The translations under genes were made by a program, and so were the position numbers. Source: Micromonospora sp. U21 (GTDB lineage Bacteria > Actinomycetota > Actinomycetes > Mycobacteriales > Micromonosporaceae). From it: a stretch of 64,000 nt of DNA. This document shows positions 1 to 7,579 of this stretch, piece after piece. Position 1 is the first letter of the stretch. Each line of letters begins with the position of its first letter. The notes under the pieces are model-generated. The model saw nothing but the letters and a program-made list of their open reading frames with translations. It had not been told where the DNA came from and did no database searches. The stretch is from positions 61,689 to 125,688 of the forward strand of contig NZ_JAGPYK010000015.1 in NCBI RefSeq assembly GCF_018070045.1, in the 5' to 3' direction.

Positions 1-162
1 AACGGCCCGGACCGCCAGGCCGCACCCGACTGGCAGAACGGCCCGGACCGCCAGGCCGCACCCGACTGGCAGAACGGCCCGGACCGCCAGGCCGCACCCG
101 ACTGGCAGAACGGCCCGGACCGCCAGGCCGCACCCGACTGGCAGAACGGCCCGGACCGCCAG
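1..162 (+). repeat. 36-bp in-frame tandem repeat
   Basis: Four identical 36-bp units occupy 1-144 and a half unit runs to 162; more copies may lie left of the window. Each unit encodes NGPDRQAAPDWQ. Zero divergence between units, including third positions, points to recent expansion by slippage or unequal crossover. Confidence 0.95.
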
Positions 163-927
163 GGTGGCCCCGCGTGGGGCGGCGAGTCCCCGGCCGAGCC
201 GCACTTCGACGACCGGGACCGGCCGGCGGCGCCGAACGGGTTCGGTGACGCGGCGTCCCCGCCGCCGGCGTTCCCGCCGGGTGTGCCGTCGTTCGTCGAC
301 ACGCCGGGCAGCAACCGGCCCGTGAACGGGGTCCGGCCGCAGGCCGGCGCCGAGCGCCCGGCCGACCGGTTCGGCGGCCCCGGGTCACCGGCCGCCGGTA
401 CCGCCGCAGTGAACGGCACGCCGGGCTTCGGCGGCCCGGGCTTCGGCGGCGGGCCGGCCACCGAGCCGGCACCGGGCGGCGGCTTCCCGCCTGCCTTCCC
501 GCCGGCGCCCCAGCAGCCCGCGTGGGGCCAGGGAGCCACCGAGTCGGACCAGGGCCGGTTCGACGCGTTCAAGCCGGACGCCGACGAGCCGAAGGCGGAG
601 CCACCGGTGCCGAAGGTGCGCAACGGCCGGGTGCTGGCGGCGGTGCTGATCGCCGCCGTGCTCATCCTGGCGGTGCCGCTCGGCCTGCTGATGCTGCTGG
701 GCAAGTTCGGCGGGGACGACACGCCGGCCTTCGACCCGGCAGTCGGCACCTGCGTGAAGCAGTCCGGCCAGGGCGCCTCGGCGGTCGACTGTGGCGAGGA
801 GGGCGCGTTCACCATCGTTTCCAAGGTGGATGCGAAGGACAAGTGCGCCGACCCGGCCCAGCCGCACGTGGCGCTGCCCGGCGACGGCACCAACCGGGTG
901 CTCTGCCTCAAACCGGCCACCAAGTAG
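1..927 (+). CDS. LppU/SCO3897-like membrane protein, 5' end outside window
   Basis: The frame is open from the first base, so the true start lies upstream. The visible part (308 codons) begins with four perfect and one partial copy of a 12-residue repeat (NGPDRQAAPDWQ), then a long Pro/Gly/Ala-rich disordered stretch, one membrane helix (about nt 631-702) and a C-terminal domain of about 60 residues with four cysteines (TCVK, DCGE, DKCAD, LCLK) that resembles the LppU/SCO3897 family. This predicts a cytoplasmic low-complexity tail and an extracytoplasmic disulfide-bonded domain. The GTG at 283 is in frame but internal to the repeat-bearing protein. A strong hairpin follows the stop. The molecular role is unknown; family membership is a moderate-confidence judgement from the cysteine pattern. 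Confidence 0.7.
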   Translation, partial: NGPDRQAAPDWQNGPDRQAAPDWQNGPDRQAAPDWQNGPDRQAAPDWQNGPDRQGGPAWGGESPAEPHFDDRDRPAAPNGFGDAASPPPAFPPGVPSFVDTPGSNRPVNGVRPQAGAERPADRFGGPGSPAAGTAAVNGTPGFGGPGFGGGPATEPAPGGGFPPAFPPAPQQPAWGQGATESDQGRFDAFKPDADEPKAEPPVPKVRNGRVLAAVLIAAVLILAVPLGLLMLLGKFGGDDTPAFDPAVGTCVKQSGQGASAVDCGEEGAFTIVSKVDAKDKCADPAQPHVALPGDGTNRVLCLKPATK

Positions 928-934
928 CGCGAAC

Positions 935-972
935 CGACGGCGGGGCCACGGGTGACCGGGGCCCCGCCGTCG
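935..972 (+). terminator. Hairpin terminator after the LppU-like gene
   Basis: A perfect 13-bp stem (arms 935-947 and 960-972) begins 8 nt after the stop codon. There is no U-tract, as is usual in high-GC actinobacteria. Confidence 0.75.
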
Positions 973-1071
973 TCGTCCCACCATCCCCTGAGTGGGGCGT
1001 AGGCTCGCCCGGATTTCGGTGGCTCGCCCCCTCCGGCCGGCGGCGGGCCGGTGATCAGGCACGATGGGGAC

Positions 1072-2904
1072 ATGAGCGCACGAGTACGGGCCCCCGAGCT
1101 ACGCGGTCGGGGCTGGCTGAACACCGGTGGACGCGATCTCAAGCTCGCCGACCTGCGCGGCAAGATCGTCCTCGCGGATTTCTGGACCTTCTGCTGCATC
1201 AACTGCCTGCACGTGCTCGACGAGTTGCGCCCGCTGGAGGAGAAGTACGGCGACGTGCTCGTCGTGATCGGCGTGCACTCGCCGAAGTTCGAGCATGAGA
1301 AGGACGCCGACGCGCTGGCCGCCGCCGTGGAGCGGTACGGGGTGCACCACCCCGTACTCGACGATTCCGAGCTGGACATGTGGCAGCAGTACGCGGCCCG
1401 GGCCTGGCCGACCCTGTCGGTGATCGACCCCGAGGGGTACGTGGTCGCCACCATGGCGGGCGAGGGGCACGCCGAAGGGCTGGCCCGGTTGATCGACGAG
1501 CTGATCGCCACCCATGAGGCCAAGGGCACCCTGCACCGGGGCGACGGCCCGTACGTCCCGCCGCCGGCACCGGAAACCACGCTGCGTTTCCCCGGCAAGG
1601 CGGTGCTGCTGGCGGACGGCAACCTGCTGGTCTCCGACTCGGCCCGGCACTCCCTGGTCGAGCTTGCCCCGGACGGCGAGACGCCGGTGCGCCGGATCGG
1701 CTCGGGTGAGCGGGGCCGGGCCGACGGGCCGGCCGCCGCGGCGACCTTCTCCGAGCCGCAGGGACTCTGCGTGCTGCCACGGCACGTCGCCGAGGTGGCC
1801 GGCTACGACCTGGTGGTCGCCGACACGGTCAACCACCTGCTGCGCGGCGTACGCCTGTCGTCCGGCGAGGTCGTCACGGTGGCCGGCAGCGGCCGGCAGT
1901 GGCGCGCCTCGGTCGACGACCACGCGCACGACGCGCTCGCCGTGGATTTCTCCTCACCGTGGGACCTGGCCTGGTACGACGACAAACTGATCATCGCCAT
2001 GGCCGGCATCCACCAGCTCTGGTGGTTCGACCCGATCAAGCGGACCGCCGGCATGTACGCCGGCACCACGGTCGAGTCGCTGCGCGACGGCCCGCTCGCC
2101 GAGGCGTGGATGGCGCAGCCGTCCGGGCTCTCCGTCTCCGCCGACGGCACCCGGCTCTGGATCGCCGACAGCGAGACCAGCGCCGTCCGGTACGTCGAGA
2201 ACGGAGTGCTGGGCACCGCCGTCGGGCAGGGCCTGTTCGACTTCGGCCACGTGGACGGGCCGGCGGAGTCGGCGCTGCTCCAGCACCCGCTGGGCGTGTG
2301 CGCGCTGCCGGACGACTCGGTGCTGATCGCGGACACCTACAACGGCGCGGTGCGCCGCTTCGACCCGTCGACCGGCCAGGTGTCCACGGTCGCCGACGGG
2401 CTGGCCGAGCCGAGCGACCTGGTGCTCACCCCGGCCGGCGAGGTGCTGGTCGTGGAGTCCGCCGCGCACCGGCTGACCCGGTTGGCCCCGGGTTCGCTGT
2501 CGGCGGCCGGCGCCAGAACGGTGGGCGGCCCCCGGCGCCGCACCGAACGGAAGCCCACCGACGTCGCGGCCGGTGAGGTCACCCTCGACATCGTCTTCAC
2601 CCCCGCGCCGGGGCAGAAACTGGACGAGACGTACGGGCCGTCGACCCGGCTGGTGGTCTCCGCGTCCCCGCCCGAGCTGCTGGTGGAGGGCGCCGGCACG
2701 GGCACCGAGCTGTCCCGCCGGCTGGTGCTCAACGGCGAGGTCACCGCCGGGGTGCTCCAGGTGACCGCCCAGGCGGCGACGTGCGACGCGGACGTCGAGC
2801 ACGCGGCCTGCCACCTGACCCGCCAGGACTGGGGCGTCCCGGTCCGCGTGGTCGACGGCGCCGCGGCCCGGCTCCCGCTGGTGCTGCGCGGCCTCGACGC
2901 CTAG
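1072..2904 (+). CDS. Thioredoxin-like/NHL-repeat protein (NHLRC2-like)
   Basis: 610 residues. Residues 1-150 form a thioredoxin-like (AhpC/TSA/TlpA) fold with the motif FWTFCCINC, so the CxxC pair is C42-x-x-C45, the signature seen in NHLRC2 proteins. The rest contains repeated NHL-type beta-propeller blades (LLVSDSARHSLVEL, LVVADTVNHLLRGV, VLIADTYNGAVRRF) and a C-terminal beta-rich domain. I chose the ATG at 1072 rather than the in-frame GTG at 1051 because the thioredoxin fold starts there. No signal peptide is visible, so a cytoplasmic redox-active protein is likely. It ends just before a GGGCCC hairpin and is convergent with pxpA. Substrate unknown. Confidence 0.85.
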   Translation: MSARVRAPELRGRGWLNTGGRDLKLADLRGKIVLADFWTFCCINCLHVLDELRPLEEKYGDVLVVIGVHSPKFEHEKDADALAAAVERYGVHHPVLDDSELDMWQQYAARAWPTLSVIDPEGYVVATMAGEGHAEGLARLIDELIATHEAKGTLHRGDGPYVPPPAPETTLRFPGKAVLLADGNLLVSDSARHSLVELAPDGETPVRRIGSGERGRADGPAAAATFSEPQGLCVLPRHVAEVAGYDLVVADTVNHLLRGVRLSSGEVVTVAGSGRQWRASVDDHAHDALAVDFSSPWDLAWYDDKLIIAMAGIHQLWWFDPIKRTAGMYAGTTVESLRDGPLAEAWMAQPSGLSVSADGTRLWIADSETSAVRYVENGVLGTAVGQGLFDFGHVDGPAESALLQHPLGVCALPDDSVLIADTYNGAVRRFDPSTGQVSTVADGLAEPSDLVLTPAGEVLVVESAAHRLTRLAPGSLSAAGARTVGGPRRRTERKPTDVAAGEVTLDIVFTPAPGQKLDETYGPSTRLVVSASPPELLVEGAGTGTELSRRLVLNGEVTAGVLQVTAQAATCDADVEHAACHLTRQDWGVPVRVVDGAAARLPLVLRGLDA

Positions 2905-2909
2905 CTGTT

Positions 2910-2957
2910 GGGAAGGGCCCCTTGTACAACAAAATCCGATAAGAAGGGGCCCTTCCT
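2910..2957. repeat. Dispersed GGGCCC hairpin element, likely bidirectional terminator
   Basis: The arms GGGAAGGGCCCCTT and AAGAAGGGGCCCTTCC flank an AT-rich loop between two convergent genes. The right arm is nearly identical to the right arm of the element at 21632-21682, so this is a repeated intergenic element rather than a one-off terminator. Confidence 0.75.
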
Positions 2958-2958
2958 T

Positions 2959-3708
2959 TCACGCGAACGGGGCTAGTGGGACGCCGGCGTCGATGAGGCT
3001 GGCGCGGACCAGCTCCGTGGCGGAGACCGCGTTGTGGGTGTCGCCGTGCACGCAGATCGAGTCCGCCGGGCAGGGAATGACGGTGCCGTCCACCGCAACC
3101 ACGGTCCGTTCGGTGGCGATCCGTACCGCCCGGGTGGCCACCGCGTCCGGGTCGGTGATGAGCGCGCCGGGGGTGCCGCGGGGCACCAACGCCCCGTTGG
3201 GCAGGTAGCCGCGGTCGGCGAAGGCCTCGGCGACCACCGGCAGGCCGGCGCCGACGGCGAGCTGGGCGAGCGTCGAGCCGGGCATGCAGAGCACGGGCAG
3301 CTCGGGGTTGTGGCCGGTCACCGCGGCGACCACCGCCGCCGCCTGGGACTCGTCGGTGGCGGCCGCGTGGTAGAGCGCCCCGTGCGGCTTGAGGTAGCGG
3401 ACCCGGGTGTTGAACAGCTGGCAGAACGCGCTGAGCGCCCCGAGCTGGTAGGTCACCTCGTCGCGCAGCTCGGCGAAGTCGTACGCGATGTGCCGCCGGC
3501 CGAAGCCGGCCAGGTCCCGGTAGCCGACCTGCGCGCCCACCGCCACCTCGCGCCGGGCGGCGCCCTCGCAGACCCGTCGCATCGTGGACGGGTCGCCGCC
3601 GTGGAAGCCGCAGGCGACGTTGGCGGATGTGACCAGGCCCAGCAGTGCCTCGTCGTCGCCGAGTCGCCAGATGCCGAATCCCTCGCCCAGGTCAGCGTTG
3701 AGGTCCAT
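2959..3708 (-). CDS. pxpA: 5-oxoprolinase subunit A (LamB/YcsF family)
   Basis: 249 residues, full length for the LamB/YcsF family. The N-terminus MDLNADLGEGFG and the following SANVACGFHGGDPSTM are family hallmarks; RYLKPHGALYH follows. With PxpB and PxpC it forms the ATP-dependent enzyme that opens 5-oxo-L-proline (pyroglutamate) to glutamate, a metabolite-repair function in the cytoplasm. It is the last gene of pxpB-pxpC-pxpA, and its ATG lies 17 nt inside the end of pxpC, indicating translational coupling. Confidence 0.93.
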   Translation of the reverse strand: MDLNADLGEGFGIWRLGDDEALLGLVTSANVACGFHGGDPSTMRRVCEGAARREVAVGAQVGYRDLAGFGRRHIAYDFAELRDEVTYQLGALSAFCQLFNTRVRYLKPHGALYHAAATDESQAAAVVAAVTGHNPELPVLCMPGSTLAQLAVGAGLPVVAEAFADRGYLPNGALVPRGTPGALITDPDAVATRAVRIATERTVVAVDGTVIPCPADSICVHGDTHNAVSATELVRASLIDAGVPLAPFA

Positions 3709-4555
3709 GGAATCTGACGGTAGTACCTGGCCGGGCCTGCGCGAGCGGGGTCACGTCGCTGACCACCCCGATGACCGGGTATCCGCCGGTGGTCGGATGG
3801 TCGGCGAGGAAGATGAGGGGTTGCCCGTCCGCCGGCACCTGTACCGCGCCGAGCACGATGCCCTCGCTGGGCAGTTCGCCGGCGACCGCGCGGGGCAGCG
3901 GTGCGCCGGCGAGCCGCGCGCCGACCCGGTTGCTCACCGGGCTGATGGTGTACGCGGTGCCGAGCAGCCGGTCGAACGCGGTCGGGGTGAACCAGTCGTC
4001 GCGGGGGCCGGGAAGCAGGATCAGGTGCAGCTCCGCCGGGGGCGCGGGGCCGACGGTCACGTCCACCGGCGCGGGCTCGTCGAACGGCTCGCCGAGCGGC
4101 AGCCGGTCACCGTCCCACAGCGGGGGCGGGCCCAGCCCGGAGAGGGTGTCGGTGGCCCGGCTGCTGAGCACGGCCGGCACGTCGATCCCTCCCGCCACGG
4201 CCAGCCAGCTCCGTAATCCCCGACGCGCCGGGCCGATCCGCAGCACCGTTCCGGCCGGCACGGTGAGCGGGCGTCCGGTGTCGCCGGGTCGGTCGCCGGC
4301 ACGGATCGGCACCTCGGCTCCGGTGACCGCCACGGTGGTGGCCCGGGTCAGCCGCAGCACGCAGCCGGTCAGGGTGATCTCCAGGCCGGCGGCCTGCTCC
4401 GGGTTGCCCACCAGCCGGTTGGCCAGCCGCAGGGCGGCCGGGTCGAGGGCCCCGGATCGGGGTACGCCCAGGTGCGCCCAGCCGGGCCGGCCCAGGTCCT
4501 GCACGGTGGTGAGCGCGCCGGCGCGGAGCACCTCGATCTCGGCAGGACGGGTCAC
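3692..4555 (-). CDS. pxpC: 5-oxoprolinase subunit C (biotin-dependent carboxyltransferase-like)
   Basis: 287 residues from the GTG at 4555 (start VTRPAEIEVLRAG). The segment GALTTVQDLGRPGWAHLGVP and the later AVAGGIDVPAVLSSRATDT match the KipA/AHS2 (carboxyltransferase AB-type) family. The GTG overlaps the pxpB stop by 4 nt (GTGA), and the 3' end overlaps pxpA by 17 nt. The reading frame stays open well upstream of 4555, but that region codes for PxpB in another frame, so the longer version is rejected. Confidence 0.92.
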   Translation of the reverse strand: MTRPAEIEVLRAGALTTVQDLGRPGWAHLGVPRSGALDPAALRLANRLVGNPEQAAGLEITLTGCVLRLTRATTVAVTGAEVPIRAGDRPGDTGRPLTVPAGTVLRIGPARRGLRSWLAVAGGIDVPAVLSSRATDTLSGLGPPPLWDGDRLPLGEPFDEPAPVDVTVGPAPPAELHLILLPGPRDDWFTPTAFDRLLGTAYTISPVSNRVGARLAGAPLPRAVAGELPSEGIVLGAVQVPADGQPLIFLADHPTTGGYPVIGVVSDVTPLAQARPGTTVRFHGPQR

Positions 4556-5217
4556 GCCGCCGCCAACCGGACGCGGGTGCCCGGGCCGAGCCGGGCCGGC
4601 GGGTCGGCGTGTACGTCGAAGAGGACCAGTTCGGTCCGGCCCACCAGCAGCCAGCCGCCGGGGGACGCGCTCGGGTAGATGCCGGCGTACGGGCCGGCCA
4701 GGGCGACCGAGCCGGCCGGCACGCGGGGGCGAGGGGTGGCCAGCCGGGGCAGCGCCAGCTCGGCGGGCAGCCCGGTCAGGTAGGGGAACCCGGGGGCGAA
4801 GCCGCAGAAGGCGACCCGGAACGGGGTGCCGGTCAACCGGCGCAGTGCGGCCGGCACGTCGATCCCCCAGTGCTGGGCGACCGCCGGCAGGTCGGGCCCG
4901 TCGAAGTCGACGGGGACGGTGACCTCGCCAGATTCCCGCTCGCTCTTCCGGTGCGCCGCGCCTTCGGCGTCGTTGCTGGCGGCGGCGACCGTCGGTGCCC
5001 AACGGGACAGCAGGTCGGCCGTGGCGGCCGGATCGGGCAGGCCGTCGAGCAGGATGGTGTTGGCGGCCGGCACGATCTCGACGGCGAGCAGCTCGCTCCG
5101 CTCGCGGCGGCGCCACAGCTCGGCCCGCCACGCGTCGACCAGGGCGGCCTGGGCCACGTCGGCGGGCGCGGAGCAGTCGAGCAGCAGGGCGTGCGCCCCG
5201 ACGGGTCGGATCCGCAT
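4552..5217 (-). CDS. pxpB: 5-oxoprolinase subunit B (KipI/AHS1 family)
   Basis: 221 residues from the ATG at 5217 (MRIRPVGAHALLLDC), preceded by a GAGGATGAG Shine-Dalgarno-like stretch. FCGFAPGFPYLTGLP and GPYAGIYPSASPGGW are diagnostic of allophanate hydrolase subunit 1/KipI proteins. First gene of the pxpBCA operon. About 70 residues in the middle (RKSERESGEV region) look like a variable linker. Divergent from trhA, with the presumed control region between. Confidence 0.92.
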   Translation of the reverse strand: MRIRPVGAHALLLDCSAPADVAQAALVDAWRAELWRRRERSELLAVEIVPAANTILLDGLPDPAATADLLSRWAPTVAAASNDAEGAAHRKSERESGEVTVPVDFDGPDLPAVAQHWGIDVPAALRRLTGTPFRVAFCGFAPGFPYLTGLPAELALPRLATPRPRVPAGSVALAGPYAGIYPSASPGGWLLVGRTELVLFDVHADPPARLGPGTRVRLAAA

Positions 5218-5285
5218 CCGCTCATCCTCGCCGATGTCGTGCCGGGGGGTGTGCCGGCGACGGTGCCGGGCGTCACCGGCGCGAC

Positions 5286-5317
5286 TACTTGCAAGTAACC
5301 TACGGTGCCGTAACCTA
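5286..5317. promoter_or_regulatory. 12-bp palindrome and direct repeats between pxpB and trhA
   Basis: TACTTGCAAGTA (5286-5297) is a perfect palindrome, and GTAACCTA occurs twice (5295-5302 and 5310-5317, 15 nt apart) just before the trhA start. The arrangement suggests a repressor operator overlapping the trhA promoter; the regulator is not known. Confidence 0.5.
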
Positions 5318-5322
5318 ATGTC

Positions 5323-6000
5323 GTGACCACCTCCGCCCCGCTTCGCTTGAAGCCGGTCGACATCGGTAAGCCCCGGATGCGCGGCTGGCTGCACACGTAC
5401 GCCTTCTTCGTCGCCCTGGTCTGCGGCATCGTGCTGTGCTCGATCGCCGCCACCCGGCCGGGGTGGGCACCCCTGCTGAGCTGCGTCATCTACAGCCTGA
5501 CCGTCTGTGGGCTCTTCGGCACCAGCGCGCTGTACCACCGTCGAGTGTGGTCGGAGCGCGGCTACCAGGTGATGCGCCGGATGGACCACTCGATGATCTT
5601 CGTGTTCATCGCCGGCACGTACACACCGTTCTGCGCGCTGCTGCTCGCGCCGCGACCGGCCACCGTGATGCTGGCCCTGGTCTGGGGTGGCGCGCTGGCC
5701 GGCGTGGCGCTCAAGATGGTCTGGCCGCACGCACCACGCTGGGTTTCCGCGCCGCTCTACCTGGCGCTCGGCTGGGTGTCGGTGGCCATGCTGCCGGACA
5801 TCCTGCACGGCGGCGGCGTCGCGGCGCTGGTGCTGCTGGCCGTCGGCGGCGCGATCTACAGCGTCGGCGCCGTCTTCTACGCGTTGCGCCGACCCAACCC
5901 GTGGCCGACCGTCTTCGGCCACCACGAGTTCTTCCACGCCTGCACGCTGCTGGCCGCGCTCTGCCACCACATCGCGATCTACTTCGCGCTGTTCGCCTGA
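5323..6000 (+). CDS. trhA: PAQR-family membrane protein TrhA (hemolysin III)
   Basis: 225 residues with seven predicted membrane segments. Family-conserved polar residues are present: the Ser/His pair in GTSALYHR, MDHSMIFVFIAGTYTPF, and the C-terminal HEFFHACTLLAALCHH cluster that would bind metal in PAQR proteins. In bacteria this family affects membrane fluidity homeostasis rather than haemolysis. The GTG at 5323 has no clear Shine-Dalgarno sequence, and the nearby ATG at 5318 runs into a stop after two codons, so a leaderless or weakly initiated transcript is possible. Downstream ATG starts would shorten the N-terminal tail only. Confidence 0.88.
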   Translation: MTTSAPLRLKPVDIGKPRMRGWLHTYAFFVALVCGIVLCSIAATRPGWAPLLSCVIYSLTVCGLFGTSALYHRRVWSERGYQVMRRMDHSMIFVFIAGTYTPFCALLLAPRPATVMLALVWGGALAGVALKMVWPHAPRWVSAPLYLALGWVSVAMLPDILHGGGVAALVLLAVGGAIYSVGAVFYALRRPNPWPTVFGHHEFFHACTLLAALCHHIAIYFALFA

Positions 6001-6014
6001 CCCAACCGGCAGGA

Positions 6015-6038
6015 CCCGAGCCGGGGCCAGGGCTCGGG
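6015..6038. terminator. Hairpin between convergent trhA and DUF6458 gene
   Basis: CCCGAGCC (6015-6022) pairs with GGCTCGGG (6031-6038), 14 nt after the trhA stop; it could serve both directions. Confidence 0.5.
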
Positions 6039-6109
6039 CGAGCCACGAGCGGGCAGACGCGAGCCGGGGCCCCGCGATGCTGCGGAACCCCGGAGTGCGC
6101 GAACGACGG

Positions 6110-6397
6110 TCAGACCGGCCGGCCCGGCCGGCGCACCTCGCGGTACTCCCGCATGACCCGGTCGTCCTGGACCGGCACCACGCGATCGGTCACCACGCGG
6201 TCCTCCCGGACCGGCGCGGCGACCACCGTGCGGCGGCGACTGTTCCAGAAGTAGAGGGTGACGAGCAGGCCGGCGACGCCGGCCAGCATCAGCACCCAGC
6301 CGACCACGGCCAGGTTCAGCCAGCCCAGGTCGGCCTCCACGGCGAATGCGAAGATCGCGCCCAACGCGATCAGGAAGATGCTGCCACCAATGCCCAT
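6110..6397 (-). CDS. DUF6458 family small membrane protein (copy 1)
   Basis: 95 residues. Two hydrophobic helices (SIFLIALGAIFAFAV and LAVVGWVLMLAGVAGLLVTLYFW) are followed by a basic, Arg/Val-rich cytoplasmic tail. It closely resembles the 89-residue protein encoded at 7093-7362 (MGxGxxIFLIAxGAI start, WxxLxxVGWVxxLAG centre), so the two are paralogs of the actinobacterial DUF6458 family. The longer upstream frame has no family similarity, so I start at the ATG at 6397. Function unknown. Confidence 0.85.
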   Translation of the reverse strand: MGIGGSIFLIALGAIFAFAVEADLGWLNLAVVGWVLMLAGVAGLLVTLYFWNSRRRTVVAAPVREDRVVTDRVVPVQDDRVMREYREVRRPGRPV

Positions 6398-6509
6398 GTC
6401 TCGCTCCTCGGCTCTAACCTGGCGTACGTCCCGCCGCGGCCGTCGGTAGGGGTGCGGCATCCATCGACTTACCCCGGCACGGAGATCGCCAATCGGGCAA
6501 GCTGGTGAC

Positions 6510-7049
6510 ATGACGGACGCCCATCCCGAGACACGGACTCTGGTGCTGCTCCGGCACGCGAAGGCCGAGCAGGGCGGCGAAGGGACGGACGACGCCCACC
6601 AGCCGCTCTGTGCGCGGGGGCATGCCGACGCGGCGTCGGCCGGCGCCTGGCTTGCCCACCACGGGCTGCTGCCCGACGTGGTGATCTGCTCGACGGCGCT
6701 ACGCACCCGACAGACCTGGCACGGGGTGGCGATGGGGATGACCGGTTCGCCGCCGGAGGGCGGCCCGGCCGGTCCCCGCCCGACCGTCCGCTATGAGCCC
6801 GGCGCGTACGACGCCCACCCGGAGGAGTTGTTGGCGCTGGTCCGCACCATCGACGCGGCGGCGCGGACCGCGCTGCTGATCGCCCACAATCCGGGCATCT
6901 CGCTGCTCTCGGCGCTTCTCGACCCGGAGGGAGCGGACGCGGAGGGGTTGCGGACCACCGAACTGGCGGTGCATCGCGGCACGCTCAGCTGGACGGAGCT
7001 GGCCCCGGCCCGGGCGCCGATCACCGCACGGCACACCGCACGCGGCTGA
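6510..7049 (+). CDS. SixA-like histidine phosphatase
   Basis: 179 residues of the histidine phosphatase superfamily. The phosphate-binding RHAK motif is at residues 15-18 (VLLRHAKAEQGG), an Arg follows in STALRTRQTW, and the second active-site His is in LLIAHNPGIS. SixA-type enzymes dephosphorylate phosphohistidine on signalling proteins; here the substrate cannot be told from sequence. It lies between the two DUF6458 paralogs and is convergent with the second. Confidence 0.85.
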   Translation: MTDAHPETRTLVLLRHAKAEQGGEGTDDAHQPLCARGHADAASAGAWLAHHGLLPDVVICSTALRTRQTWHGVAMGMTGSPPEGGPAGPRPTVRYEPGAYDAHPEELLALVRTIDAAARTALLIAHNPGISLLSALLDPEGADAEGLRTTELAVHRGTLSWTELAPARAPITARHTARG

Positions 7050-7076
7050 GCCACCCGCCGGTGGTCGACGGGTGGC
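7050..7076. terminator. Hairpin between sixA-like gene and second DUF6458 gene
   Basis: GCCACCCG (7050-7057) pairs with CGGGTGGC (7069-7076), starting right after the stop codon of the phosphatase gene. It could serve both converging genes. Confidence 0.5.
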
Positions 7077-7092
7077 CCGGGCGTACGCGGCT

Positions 7093-7362
7093 TCAGGAGG
7101 GTGGCGCGGTCGGCGGCGGCGGATCGGGCGGCGGCGGCATCATCGCCGTCGGGTGCGAGAGCCGGTTCTCCTCGACGATGAGGGTTCGGGCCCGCTTACG
7201 CCGGTCCTGCCAGAACCAGAGCGTGGTCAGCAGTACGGCCAGCCCGGCCAGGATGAACACCCAACCGACCGCGCGCAGGTCTATCCACCAGACATTGGCT
7301 CTTATCGCGAAGGTCAGGATGGCGCCGATCGCGATGAGAAAGATGCCGCTTCCTACACCCAT
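7093..7362 (-). CDS. DUF6458 family small membrane protein (copy 2)
   Basis: 89 residues from the ATG at 7362. Two membrane helices (GIFLIAIGAILTFAI and AVGWVFILAGLAVLLTTLWFW) precede a basic segment and a proline-rich C-terminus. Paralog of the protein encoded at 6110-6397; both share order and spacing of helices and the WxxDL/WxxLN turn. The C-terminal tails differ entirely, which suggests that the conserved part is the membrane hairpin. Function unknown. Confidence 0.85.
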   Translation of the reverse strand: MGVGSGIFLIAIGAILTFAIRANVWWIDLRAVGWVFILAGLAVLLTTLWFWQDRRKRARTLIVEENRLSHPTAMMPPPPDPPPPTAPPS

Positions 7363-7579
7363 GTGCGCTGCACTCCCCCGTGCGGTGGCTCTGGGCGTTC
7401 CCTGTCGTGACCACGCGACGGTTACCCGTCCCGCTGCCGGCCTATCGGGGTCGGGCCACGGAATAGCGGGAGTGGTACGGGCAGCGCGACGGCCGGCGGA
7501 GCAGTCGCCCCACCGGCCGTCGGTGTCGGATGTCGGATGTCGGATGTCGCTCGGAACCTTCAGGCGTGCCGCGGCACGC

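Noticed and set aside
1..162. Possible CRISPR array from 36-bp repeats
   Set aside because: Units are directly abutting without spacers, are in frame within a coding region, and no cas gene is present.
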